Positions 15,857 to 26,580 of a stretch of 64,000 nt of DNA are shown in pieces. The DNA is from Nocardioidaceae bacterium UBA4001. Lineage in GTDB: Bacteria > Actinomycetota > Actinomycetes > Propionibacteriales > Nocardioidaceae. Below the pieces are notes generated by a model. That model saw only the letters and a program-made list of their open reading frames with translations. It was not told the origin of the DNA and did no database searches. The DNA lies in assembly GCA_002384855.1 (NCBI GenBank), contig DGBP01000020.1, forward strand, positions 31,062 through 95,061, given 5' to 3'. Made by a program: the position numbers and the translations under genes. Every line of letters begins with the position of its first letter. The stretch's first letter is position 1.

Positions 15857-17059
15857 TCAGGGCAGGTTGACGTAGCCGTTCCGCGACTTCCACAGGAAGT
15901 ACTTCTCGAACCCGAGCTTCATCAGGTGCGCCTGCGGCCCGGGGATCAGCACGCCGTGCTTGCGCGGCGGCAGCATCTTGTCGGCGAGGATGATGACACC
16001 GTTGTTGCCGGCGTCCATCACGCACACCGCCTTGATGTCGCCGAAGCCCTTCGACTCGTGCGGCTCCTCCCCCCGGACCTGCGCGGCGATGTTGCTCGCG
16101 GCGGTGTGGGCCATCACCTCGGTGGGGAATCCGGTCTTGGGGATGCCGACGGGCGTGGGGGTCTGCCAGGGTACGTCGACCGCGGCGGCCACCCCAACGG
16201 CGTACACGTCGTCGTGGCCCACCGTCTGGTAGGTGTCGCGCACGTTGACGTAGCCCTTCTCGTCGGCGATCCCGTCGACCTCCTTGAGGAAGTCCTGGCC
16301 GAGGAAGGGCGGCACCACCATGCTGAAGGCGAACGGCAGCTGCTCCCCGTCACCGAGCACCATGGCGCCGTCGTCGATGTGGTCGATCGCGACGTTGATC
16401 CGCGACTCGATGCCCTCCTTCTTCAGGAAGGCGCCGAGCAGCTGCTCGCCGTGTGGCAGCCCGCCGATGCCGAAGTGGCCGAGGAACGGCTCGGAGGTGA
16501 CGTAGGTGAGCCTCACGTCCTTGTGCAGGCCGTTCTTGCGCAGGTGGTAGGCGGTGTTGAAGAGGAACTCGTACGCCGCACCGAAGCAGCCCGCGCTCTG
16601 CGAGGCGGCGATGACGATGTCGCCGGGCTTCTCGAGGTAGCGCTTCCACGCCACGTGCGCCCGCTCGGCCTCCTCGAGGGTGGTGATGGTGACGGCGTTC
16701 TCCTTGAAGCCGGGAACCACGTCGTCCTTGTTGTGGTAGCCGGTGGCGATGACGAGGTAGTCGTAGCCGACTGTCTGGCCGCTGCCGTGGCTGACGGTCT
16801 TCGCCTCGAGGTTGATCCCGGTCGCCGCGGCGTGCACGAAGTCCACGTCGTGGGACTCGAAGGTAGGAGCCACCGGGAAGGTGATGTCCTCGCGCTCCCG
16901 CCGTCCGAACGGCAGCCAGATCAGGCTCGGGTTGAACAGGAAGTGGTCACCGGCGGAGACGACCGTGACGTCGACGTCGCCCTCGAGCTCGTGCTTGACC
17001 GCGAGCGCGGCGGTGAGCCCGCCGAAGTTCGATCCGAGGACGACGACCTTCTTGCGCAT
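15857..17059 (-). CDS. FAD-dependent oxidoreductase, sulfide:quinone reductase-like
   Basis: The 400-residue protein has an N-terminal dinucleotide-binding motif (VVVLGSNFGG, residues 5-14) and the NDH-2/SQR fold with a second FAD motif (DDVYAVGVAAAVDV). Two cysteines sit where SQR enzymes have redox cysteines: QSAGCFGAAYEF and AVCVMDAGNNG. The third cysteine of classical SQR, usually upstream of the first of these, is not seen, so this may be an atypical SQR or another quinone-linked flavoenzyme. The C-terminal hydrophobic/basic stretch could attach it to the membrane. The ATG at 17059 has a CAGGAGG site. Confidence 0.82.
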   Translation of the reverse strand: MRKKVVVLGSNFGGLTAALAVKHELEGDVDVTVVSAGDHFLFNPSLIWLPFGRREREDITFPVAPTFESHDVDFVHAAATGINLEAKTVSHGSGQTVGYDYLVIATGYHNKDDVVPGFKENAVTITTLEEAERAHVAWKRYLEKPGDIVIAASQSAGCFGAAYEFLFNTAYHLRKNGLHKDVRLTYVTSEPFLGHFGIGGLPHGEQLLGAFLKKEGIESRINVAIDHIDDGAMVLGDGEQLPFAFSMVVPPFLGQDFLKEVDGIADEKGYVNVRDTYQTVGHDDVYAVGVAAAVDVPWQTPTPVGIPKTGFPTEVMAHTAASNIAAQVRGEEPHESKGFGDIKAVCVMDAGNNGVIILADKMLPPRKHGVLIPGPQAHLMKLGFEKYFLWKSRNGYVNLP

Positions 17060-17120
17060 CAGTGCCTCCTGGCGTCCCGGACGACCCCGTCCGAGGGCTC
17101 CCTGCCTCTCGGCCACTCTG

Positions 17121-18047
17121 TCAGCCCTGCACGGCTTTGGCCACCGTCACCATGGTCGTGATCCAGTCCCGTTCACGGGCCGTCAGTGACCGGCCGGCAC
17201 GCTGGGCGTCGGCCACGCTCCACGAGGCGTCGTGCAGCGCCCGGACCACGACCCAGTCCCGGGCGCGGGGTTCGTCGAGCCCGGCCGTGTCGACGACGGT
17301 GTGGAACCTCAGACGTACGGCGTCCCGCACACCGCCGGCGGCGACCACCTCGTCCCACCGGTTCCACAGCAGCGGCGCGACCTCGTAGTGCGGGTCGCCC
17401 GACATCGGCTTGGGGTCGATCACCAGCCACGGCTCGCGCTCGGCGGCCAGCACGTTCTCGTAGTGCAGGTCGCCATGGATCATCGTGCCGGTGGAGGTTT
17501 CGTCGGTGACGAAGGACCGGGCCAGGGCGATGGCCTGCTCGACCAGGCGTCGCGGCATCGGAGCGTCCCTCGCCATCTCGGCGAGACCGTCGTTCCAGCG
17601 CTCGACGTACGCCGTCAGCGACCGCAGCTGGGGAGGCGCCGGCACGTGGAGACGACCGTAGAGACCGGCGACGACCTCGCACGCCTCGACGTCCCCCAGG
17701 GCGCCGAGGTCCTCGGGGTGCAGGCGCTCGAGCAGCATCGCCCGGCGCCGCGGGTCCGCCCGGACCAGGCGCACGGCGCCGTTCCCGGCCCACCGCTGGA
17801 GCGCGAGGTGCTCGTGCTCGCTCTCGTCGTCGGGCAGGGCTACCTTGAGGACGACGGGCCGCCCCGACGAGGTACGCACCGGCACGACCAGGCTGCAGAA
17901 GCCGTGCATCGGGTCGCCGTCGACCGACAGCGACCACTCGTCGAGAGCGTCGGCCGTCGTGCGCGGCAGGGAGGTCAGCCACGCCTCCCACTCGGGGCCC
18001 AGCCGGGACTGCGCGGCGAGACCGGCCGGGATCTCGAACGGCAGCAC
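17121..18047 (-). CDS. APH(6)/StrB-like aminoglycoside phosphotransferase family protein
   Basis: This 308-residue protein matches the aminoglycoside/hydroxyurea resistance kinase family that includes streptomycin 6-phosphotransferase. The catalytic loop MIHGDLHYENVL and the metal-binding segment LVIDPKPMSGDPHYEVAPLLWN are intact. Environmental members often act on other small molecules, so resistance should not be assumed. The GTG at 18047 gives the family's usual start (LPFEIPAGL); an in-frame GTG at 18077 would add ten residues. A TACGCT hexamer lies close to the chosen start. Confidence 0.85.
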   Translation of the reverse strand: MLPFEIPAGLAAQSRLGPEWEAWLTSLPRTTADALDEWSLSVDGDPMHGFCSLVVPVRTSSGRPVVLKVALPDDESEHEHLALQRWAGNGAVRLVRADPRRRAMLLERLHPEDLGALGDVEACEVVAGLYGRLHVPAPPQLRSLTAYVERWNDGLAEMARDAPMPRRLVEQAIALARSFVTDETSTGTMIHGDLHYENVLAAEREPWLVIDPKPMSGDPHYEVAPLLWNRWDEVVAAGGVRDAVRLRFHTVVDTAGLDEPRARDWVVVRALHDASWSVADAQRAGRSLTARERDWITTMVTVAKAVQG

Positions 18048-18187
18048 GCCCCGAGCGTACGCGGCGCGGCCGATCACGAGGGTACGCAGGAAACCTGTTA
18101 CCTCCGCCGGCGATCCCGCCGTGGGAAGGAACAGGTCACCATGGGAGGTCGTGGCCCGACTCCGGACTCAGAGCGCGCCCTGGTCGG

Positions 18188-20071
<1,884 letters not shown>

Positions 20072-20194
20072 GAACGACTTTCCGTTGCTGGGACGAGGTG
20101 CGGAACCGCCATTGTTCCACGGCGTCGGAGCGCCCAAGGACACGCCGGGAATCCGGTCGTCCGAACCGCCCGGCGCCGTACACAATGGGGCCGC

Positions 20195-21154
20195 ATGAGC
20201 CCGATCGTCTCGAGGACCCCCACCCTGGGGAGCCCGATCCCGCACGGCCGGACCGCCCGCCGGGTCGAGTGGCCGCTGCTCCCGCCGGCGCTCCGGGCCA
20301 CGATCGAGCGCCGGATCGGCTCGCGCGTGGTCTCTGCCGACAGCGCAGGTCCGGGGTTCACGCCCGGTTTCGCCTCGGTGCTGACCTGCGCCGACGGGTC
20401 GAGGCACTTCGTGAAGGCGGCGAGCAAGAAGGCCCAGCGGATGTTCGCAGACGCCTACCGCGAGGAGGTCCGCAAGCTGGAGGCGCTGCCCGCGGGCCTG
20501 CCCGTGCCCCGGCTGCTGTGGGCACTCGAGGACGACCTGTGGGTGGTGCTGGAGACGGAGTACGTCGCCGGCGAGATGCCCCCGAGACCGTGGGCCCCGG
20601 ACGCGCTGGACGCCTGCCTCGACGCGCTCGAGGTGGTCGCCGACCGGCTGACTCCTCCGCCGATGCCGCTGCGCCCCTTCGTCGAGGAGTTCGAGGAGTT
20701 CGTCGCGAGCTGGGACCACGTCCGCCGCGCGACCCCCGACCTGCCGCACCTGGCCGAGGCCGAGGAGCTCGCCTCGGGGTTCCGCGAGGCCACGGCCGGG
20801 CAGACCCTCGTCCACACCGACGCACGCGACGACAACTTCCTGCTGACCGCGGACGGGGCCCTGCTGTGCGACTGGAACTGGCCGGTCGCGGGGGCGGCCT
20901 GGATCGACACCGTCGGGCTGCTGATCTCGGCGCGTGGGGACGGGGTCGACGCCGACGACCTGCTGGCGCGCCGCCGACTGACCCGGGACGTCCCCACCGA
21001 CCACATCGACAGCTACCTCGCGCTGTTGGCGGGATACTTCATGGAGCGGCGCGAGCAGCCCGTGCCCAACTCCTCGCCCTACCTGCGCGTGCACCAGGAC
21101 TGGTACGCCCGTGCGACCTGGGCCTGGCTGTCGGAACGGCGCGGCTGGACCTGA
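20195..21154 (+). CDS. Phosphotransferase family protein (APH/choline-kinase fold)
   Basis: The 319-residue product has the aminoglycoside phosphotransferase fold: the ATP-binding Lys in HFVKAASKK, the Brenner motif HTDARDDNFLL and the DFG-like CDWNWPVAGAAWID. The family covers many small-molecule kinases and the substrate is unknown. The ATG at 20195 is chosen from context; an ACAAT-rich stretch precedes it. It lies between lepA and rpsT. Confidence 0.82.
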   Translation: MSPIVSRTPTLGSPIPHGRTARRVEWPLLPPALRATIERRIGSRVVSADSAGPGFTPGFASVLTCADGSRHFVKAASKKAQRMFADAYREEVRKLEALPAGLPVPRLLWALEDDLWVVLETEYVAGEMPPRPWAPDALDACLDALEVVADRLTPPPMPLRPFVEEFEEFVASWDHVRRATPDLPHLAEAEELASGFREATAGQTLVHTDARDDNFLLTADGALLCDWNWPVAGAAWIDTVGLLISARGDGVDADDLLARRRLTRDVPTDHIDSYLALLAGYFMERREQPVPNSSPYLRVHQDWYARATWAWLSERRGWT

Positions 21155-21178
21155 GGCTCCCGGGCCGCCGCGCTCGAT

Positions 21179-21208
21179 TTGAGGCTGCCGCTCGGCCGCT
21201 GGTATCGT
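21179..21208 (+). promoter_or_regulatory. Promoter of rpsT
   Basis: TTGAGG (21179-21184) and TATCGT (21203-21208) are separated by 18 bases, a good housekeeping-sigma promoter, about 80 bases before the rpsT start. Confidence 0.7.
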
Positions 21209-21287
21209 TGCCCCTCGCGTGTCCGGCCGGTCCAGGCTGCGCGCACACAGACCAACACCGCACCAGACCAGACGAGGCGCAAACCTA

Positions 21288-21548
21288 GTGGCGAACATCA
21301 AGTCCCAGATCAAGCGCAACCGCCAGAACGAGGCCGCGCACGAGCGCAACAAGGCCGTGAAGTCGGCGGTCAAGTCGGCCATCCGCAAGTTCCGCGAGGC
21401 CGCTCAGGCTGGTGACGTCGAGAAGGCCCAGGAGCTGGCCAAGGTTGCCGGCAAGAAGCTCGACAAGGCCGCCTCCAAGGGCGTCATCCACAAGAACCAG
21501 GCTGCCAACAAGAAGTCGGCCATCGCCAAGAAGGCCGCCTCTCTCTGA
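21288..21548 (+). CDS. rpsT: 30S ribosomal protein S20
   Basis: The 86-residue protein is Lys/Ala-rich along its length, with the S20 start ANIKSQIKRNRQNE and end HKNQAANKKSAIAKKAA. It binds 16S rRNA early in 30S assembly. The start is a GTG at 21288, giving the normal length. A clear promoter lies upstream and a hairpin terminator downstream, so it is a single-gene transcript. Its location next to holA and lepA is typical. Confidence 0.97.
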   Translation: MANIKSQIKRNRQNEAAHERNKAVKSAVKSAIRKFREAAQAGDVEKAQELAKVAGKKLDKAASKGVIHKNQAANKKSAIAKKAASL

Positions 21549-21591
21549 GGCATCAGCCGGGGCTCCGCGACCGAGCGGAGACCGGCCGTGC

Positions 21592-21620
21592 AGGCGCCGT
21601 CCCGTCGGGGCGGCGCCTTT
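21592..21620 (+). terminator. rpsT terminator
   Basis: AGGCGCCG (21592-21599) and CGGCGCCT (21611-21618) form a perfect eight-base stem followed by TT, 44 bases after the rpsT stop. Confidence 0.8.
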
Positions 21621-21690
21621 CTGCGCGCCCGGCGGGAGACATGATCCGGCCGTGAGGCACCCCTGACCGGTGATCCCCGTCCCAGGAGGG

Positions 21691-22674
21691 TCAGCGACTC
21701 GCCCTGGCCTCGGTCACCGTGATGACCATGCGCTCCAGGGCGTACGACGCGTCGCTGGCCGCCCCCTTGACATCGGCATCGGCCTGGGCGACGGCGCGGA
21801 TCGCGTGCACCAGCCCCACATCCTCCCAGCCGCGGACCTGCTCGCGCAGCGTCCGGAGCTTCCAGGGCGGCACCCCGACCTCACGGGCCAGGTCGCCCTC
21901 GCGCAGCCCGCGCGGAGCGCTCTTGTACTTGGCGAGGCCACGAAGTCCGCTGGCGAAGGCGCTCGTGACCAGCACCGGCGCGGTGCCGTTGTCGAGCGCC
22001 CAGCGCAGCTCCTCGAGCGCCTTGGCGGTCCTGCCGTAGATCGCGTGGTCGGCGACGGCGAAGCCCTTCACCTCCGCCCGCCCGCCGAAGTACTTCCTGA
22101 CCACGTCGGCGGTGAGCGGCTGGCCGGCGAAGTCGTTGGCCAGCTGGTGGCAGGCGCCGGCGAGGGCCCTCAGGTCGTGCCCCACCGCCTGGACCAGGAG
22201 TTCCGCGGCGTCCTCGGCGATGCGGACGCCGTGGGAGCGGCTCTCCGCGGCGACCCAGCGGGCGTACTCGCTCGGCTTGAGAGCGGTGGACCTCACCTCG
22301 GTGACGGGACCGAGCTTGCGCAGCTTCGCCAGGAGGCCGGACCCCTTCTGCCCGCCCGAGTGCACCAGCACCAACCCCACGTCCTCCGCCGGGGAGGCGG
22401 CGTACCCCAGCAGCCCGTCGTGGGTGTCGTCGGGGAGGTCCTCGAGTCCACGGACGACCACGCAGCGGATGGCGGAGAACAGCGACGGCGCGGCGAGGTC
22501 GGCCAGCGCACCCATCGAGAGCTGGTCGGCCGTCGTCTCGCTGACCTCGGACTCCTCGTCGGCGTGACGGACCGCCTGGAGTACGGCGGCGACCGCCCGC
22601 TGGTTGAGCAGCTCCTCGGGACCGGTCACGAGGGTGACGTGCCCCAGGACGTCGGATGCCTTCGGGGTTGCCAT
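21691..22674 (-). CDS. holA: DNA polymerase III subunit delta
   Basis: The 327-residue protein has the HolA layout: an N-terminal AAA+-like domain without a functional Walker A (VTLVTGPEELLNQRAV), VVVRGLEDLPDD, and a helical C-terminal domain. It is the subunit of the clamp loader that opens the beta sliding clamp. The ATG at 22674 gives the typical actinobacterial N-terminus (MATPKASDVLG); an upstream ATG at 22725 would add 17 residues. Its position near rpsT is standard. Confidence 0.93.
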   Translation of the reverse strand: MATPKASDVLGHVTLVTGPEELLNQRAVAAVLQAVRHADEESEVSETTADQLSMGALADLAAPSLFSAIRCVVVRGLEDLPDDTHDGLLGYAASPAEDVGLVLVHSGGQKGSGLLAKLRKLGPVTEVRSTALKPSEYARWVAAESRSHGVRIAEDAAELLVQAVGHDLRALAGACHQLANDFAGQPLTADVVRKYFGGRAEVKGFAVADHAIYGRTAKALEELRWALDNGTAPVLVTSAFASGLRGLAKYKSAPRGLREGDLAREVGVPPWKLRTLREQVRGWEDVGLVHAIRAVAQADADVKGAASDASYALERMVITVTEARASR

Positions 22675-22777
22675 GGTGGGCACAGCCTGCCACACGCCGC
22701 CGACACCTCTGGCGTGCGTACTCATCACGGTCCTGGGTAGGTGGTGGCGAGGACGCTCCCCCACCCGAAGGAGACCG

Positions 22778-24292
22778 ATGGCCCCGGACCTGATCGCCGG
22801 CCGCTACCGCGTCGTGCGCCCGGTCGGACGGGGCGGCATGGGCACGGTGTGGCTGTGCCGCGACGAGGTCCTCGGGCGTGAGGTGGCGGTCAAGCAGATC
22901 GGCCTCTTCCCCGGCGAGTCCGTACCCGACCAGCGACGCGCCCTCCGTGAGGCGAGGTCGTCGGCAGCCCTGAACCACCGCAACGTGGTCTCGGTCTTCG
23001 ACGTGGTGGACCCCGGGCAGAGCGAGGACGGCCACGCGTGGCTGGTGATGGAGTACGTCCCCTCGCGAACCCTCCGGGAGGTCACCCAGCAGGACGGTCC
23101 GCTCGACCCGAGCCGCGTCGCCCGGATCGGCGCACAGGTGGCCGAGGGCCTCGTCGCCGCCCACGACGCCGGGATCGTCCACCGCGACGTGAAGCCGGGG
23201 AACATCCTGGTCACCGACGAGGACATCGCGAAGATCACCGACTTCGGCATCGCGCGGGCTCTCGAGGGCGACGAGCTGACCCGCACCGGCCTGGTCACCG
23301 GCACCCCGTCGTACTTCTCCCCCGAGCTCGCCCGCGGGGAGGATCCCGGGGTCGAGGCGGACGTCTACGCGCTCGGTGCCACCCTGTACGGCGCCGTGGA
23401 GGGTCGACCGCCGTACCCCGAGCAGCGCAACCCGATCGCCCTCCTGCAGACGATCGCCGCGGAGGAGCCCCCACCGCCGACACGGGCCGGCCCGCTGACG
23501 ACCCCGCTGTCGCGGATGATGGACCGCGACCGGCGAAGCCGCTGGACCATGGCCGACGCCGCGGGCGCCCTGCGCAGGGTCGCCGAACGGGGTGGCGCCG
23601 AGCCGGAGGACACCGCCGTCATGGCGGCACCGGCGGCCCCCTGGCCGACCGAGCGCCGGTCACCCGAGAGGCGGCCCGCTGCGGCGGCCTCGGCCACGAC
23701 CGGGCGGGGTGACCTCGGCGCGAAGGAGCAGGACCACGCCCGGCGCCGCGGGCTGCCCTGGGCTGCCCTGGCCGTGCTGCTCCTGGTCGTCGGGCTCGGC
23801 ATCGGGGCCTTCGCGCTCACCGGCGACGAGGAGCCCGGCGCCGGACGCGAGGACACCCCGGCTGCCCCGGCAGCCACGCAGGAGCCCGAGGCGACACCGT
23901 CCGAGACCGCACCGTCGGAGGAGCCGTCGGAGGAGCCGTCGGCCTCGCCGGACGACGACCCGGCCGGCGACCGGGGCGAGGTGATGGAGTCCCGCGTGAG
24001 CGAGTACTTCTCCCTCGTGCCCGGCGACACCGGCACCGCGTGGGACCGGCTCGCACCCGCCATGCAGGCCCAGGGCCGTGAGGCGTACGACGACTGGTGG
24101 GCCTCGATCGACTCCGTCGACCTGCACTCGGCGCGGGCTCTGGAGGGTCAGCCGCGGGTGCAGGTCGACCTCACCTACCGCTTCGCCGACGGCCGGGCCA
24201 CGCGCGAGACCCAGGTGCTCACGCTGGAGGACTCCGACCGTGGTCATCTCATCGCCGACGACGAGGTGCTGAGCTCCCGCACGGTCAGCTGA
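22778..24292 (+). CDS. Membrane-anchored Ser/Thr protein kinase (PknB-type)
   Basis: The 504-residue protein has a complete kinase domain (about 1-270): glycine loop GRGGMG (17-22), catalytic Lys 39, HRDVKPGN (HRD at 135-137), DFG at 155-157 and SPE in place of APE. A membrane segment at about 327-347 follows a basic region. The extracytoplasmic part has an acidic Pro/Thr/Ser/Glu linker and a small folded domain (about 410-504); there are no PASTA repeats, so the sensor differs from PknB of the division cluster. GAAGGAGA precedes the ATG. Its last 49 bases overlap the 3' end of comEC on the other strand. Confidence 0.93.
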   Translation: MAPDLIAGRYRVVRPVGRGGMGTVWLCRDEVLGREVAVKQIGLFPGESVPDQRRALREARSSAALNHRNVVSVFDVVDPGQSEDGHAWLVMEYVPSRTLREVTQQDGPLDPSRVARIGAQVAEGLVAAHDAGIVHRDVKPGNILVTDEDIAKITDFGIARALEGDELTRTGLVTGTPSYFSPELARGEDPGVEADVYALGATLYGAVEGRPPYPEQRNPIALLQTIAAEEPPPPTRAGPLTTPLSRMMDRDRRSRWTMADAAGALRRVAERGGAEPEDTAVMAAPAAPWPTERRSPERRPAAAASATTGRGDLGAKEQDHARRRGLPWAALAVLLLVVGLGIGAFALTGDEEPGAGREDTPAAPAATQEPEATPSETAPSEEPSEEPSASPDDDPAGDRGEVMESRVSEYFSLVPGDTGTAWDRLAPAMQAQGREAYDDWWASIDSVDLHSARALEGQPRVQVDLTYRFADGRATRETQVLTLEDSDRGHLIADDEVLSSRTVS

Positions 24293-26580
24293 CCGTCCTG
24301 GGACAGCACCGCGATGTCGCCGGCCTCGTCGGTGCGTCGCACGATCGTGCCGGCGTCGTCCAGCACCCGCATCGTCTCCGCCGCGGGGTGGCCGTAGCCG
24401 TTGTCCCGGCCCACGGACACGAGCGCCAGCCGGGCCCGCAGGTCGTGGAGGAACTGCGGGTCCTGGTGGCGACTCCCGTGGTGCGGGACCTTCAGCACGT
24501 CGACGCGCAGATCGGGCAGGCTGCGCCTCATCGCCTCCTGCGACTCCGGCTCCATGTCGCCGGTCAGCAGCAGCCGGATCCCTGTCGACTCGACGAGCAG
24601 CGCCACGCTCGCGTTGTTGGCCGGTGACCCCTCTGCCCGCGCCTGCCCGGTCGCGAACCTCCCCTGTGGGCCGACCACCTGCCACGTGAGCGAGCCGATG
24701 CGTCGTACCTCCCCGAAGGCCGGCACCCGCACCGGCACGCCGGCCGCGAGAGCCGAGGAGACCACCTGGTCGGCGGAGGTCGCCGGCTCCGCGAGCGCCG
24801 TCACCAGGACCTCCCCCGGTGGCCGCTCCTCGAGCAGCGCCGGCAGTCCCGCGACGTGGTCGTCATGGAAGTGGGTCAGCACGACCGAGACCACCTCCCG
24901 CACCTCGAGCCGGTCCAGGCACCGGTCGAGCAGCTCGGGCTCGGGCCCGACGTCGACGACGAGCACCCGGCCGTGCCCGGCGTTGAGCACCAGCCCGTCG
25001 CCCTGCCCCACGTCGCACGCGACCATCACCCATCCGTCGGGCGGCCAGCCGGGACTGGGCGTCGGGAGTACGACGGACGCGCACATCACGCAGGAGGCGG
25101 CCAGAGCACGCCGGCGGCCCCGCAGCACCCACGGCATCACCAGAGCCAGCAGGACGCACAGCACGCTCAGGACCGCGACCGCTACGGCGCCCTTCGACCA
25201 CCCCACAGCGGCCGTGGGCAGGCCCGCGCTCTGCCCTGCGACCGTGGTGATCCACCACGCCGACCACCCGGCGAGGCGACCGAGGAGCAGCCCGACCGGC
25301 TCGAGGACGAGGACGACCAGCCCGCCGGCGAGCCCCAGCACGGTGGCCGGCCCGACCGCGGGGGCGACGACCATGTTCGCGGCCACCGCGACCAGGCTGA
25401 CCTGGCCCGAGATCGCCGCGACGACGGGCGTGCAGGCCAGCTGGGCCGCCAGCGGGACCGCCACCGCCTCGGCGAGCCAGCGCGGCAGCCATCGGCAGAG
25501 GGCGTCTCGCCACGGGGGCCCGAGGAAGAGGATCCCGGCCGTGGCCAGGGCAGACAGCACGAAGCCGACCGACATCGCCAGCCAGGGCTGCACGAGAAGG
25601 AGCACCACCACCGCCACCCCGAGCGCCCGGACCCCCTTCTCCCGTCCGCCGCTGGCCATCCCGACCAGCGCCACCGAGCCCATCGTCGCGGCGCGCACCA
25701 CGCTGGGCTCGGTGCGGGCGAGCAGGACGAACCCGAGAACGCCGAGGATGCCCACGACGACGAGACCGCGAGCACGCACCCCGCACCAGCGGGCCACGAT
25801 GAGCAGGAAGCCGACGACCAGGGTCAGGTTGGTTCCGGACACCGCCAGCAGGTGCGTCAGCCCGGAGGCCCGGAAGTCGGTGACCAGGTCCTCGGGCATG
25901 CCCCGGTCGTCACCCACGACCAGCGCCGGCACCAGTGTCCGCTCACCCGGTCCGGCGCCCGCCACGGCGCGCCGGATCCCCTGTCGCACAGCGGCCGCCC
26001 CGTCGAGCACGTCTGGGGCGGGTCGCACCAGCTCCGGCGGCCTGCTCGTCGAGAGGACCGCGGCCAGGTCCCCGCCGTCGGGAGGGGCTGTTCGACCCTC
26101 GACCCGGACCAGCGACCCGATCTCGGTGCCCGACCAGGACTCGTCGCCGACCAGCAGCACCGGCAGCCGCGCCTGGTACGTACGCCCGCGACCTGTGGAC
26201 TCGACGGTCGTGGCGCGCACCAGCACGAACGGCTCGTACTCTCCCTGCCTCAGCATCGGGTCGGACGTGACCAGGACGACCGCGGTCACGAACGCACGGT
26301 CCTCGGCGAGCGACCGCATCGCGCTGGCGTCGAGAGCCTCGACCCGTAGCATCGCCGACCCCGCGACGGCCGCTCCGGCCAGCAGCCAGGCCGCACCCAC
26401 GACCGTCGACCGTCCGCGCCGCCGGCGCACCACCAGCCCCACCGCGGCGACCACCGCGACCCCGCCCACCACCCACCATGGCAGGAGGAAGCCCGCGAGG
26501 GCACCAGCCCAGGAGACCACCGCGAGGAGCACCATCCGAAGGTCCGGACCGGGCACGGAGGGTGCGGGCCCCGTGGTCAC
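24244..26580 (-). CDS. comEC: ComEC/Rec2-family DNA uptake channel
   Basis: The 778-residue membrane protein has the three ComEC parts: an N-terminal OB-like extracellular region (about 80-200), a multi-pass competence domain beginning near LTHLLAVSGTNLTLV, and a C-terminal metallo-beta-lactamase domain with THFHDDHVAG and a final HHGSRHQDP. It forms the channel through which single-stranded DNA enters. The GTG start overlaps the comEA stop as GTGA. Presence of comEA-comEC is widespread in actinobacteria, and natural competence cannot be concluded from these two genes alone. Confidence 0.93.
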   Translation of the reverse strand: MTTGPAPSVPGPDLRMVLLAVVSWAGALAGFLLPWWVVGGVAVVAAVGLVVRRRRGRSTVVGAAWLLAGAAVAGSAMLRVEALDASAMRSLAEDRAFVTAVVLVTSDPMLRQGEYEPFVLVRATTVESTGRGRTYQARLPVLLVGDESWSGTEIGSLVRVEGRTAPPDGGDLAAVLSTSRPPELVRPAPDVLDGAAAVRQGIRRAVAGAGPGERTLVPALVVGDDRGMPEDLVTDFRASGLTHLLAVSGTNLTLVVGFLLIVARWCGVRARGLVVVGILGVLGFVLLARTEPSVVRAATMGSVALVGMASGGREKGVRALGVAVVVLLLVQPWLAMSVGFVLSALATAGILFLGPPWRDALCRWLPRWLAEAVAVPLAAQLACTPVVAAISGQVSLVAVAANMVVAPAVGPATVLGLAGGLVVLVLEPVGLLLGRLAGWSAWWITTVAGQSAGLPTAAVGWSKGAVAVAVLSVLCVLLALVMPWVLRGRRRALAASCVMCASVVLPTPSPGWPPDGWVMVACDVGQGDGLVLNAGHGRVLVVDVGPEPELLDRCLDRLEVREVVSVVLTHFHDDHVAGLPALLEERPPGEVLVTALAEPATSADQVVSSALAAGVPVRVPAFGEVRRIGSLTWQVVGPQGRFATGQARAEGSPANNASVALLVESTGIRLLLTGDMEPESQEAMRRSLPDLRVDVLKVPHHGSRHQDPQFLHDLRARLALVSVGRDNGYGHPAAETMRVLDDAGTIVRRTDEAGDIAVLSQDGQLTVRELSTSSSAMR

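Noticed and set aside
20072..21388. Upstream extension of the lepA frame
   Set aside because: The extension has no start signal and overlaps the phosphotransferase gene; GTG at 20071 gives normal LepA length.
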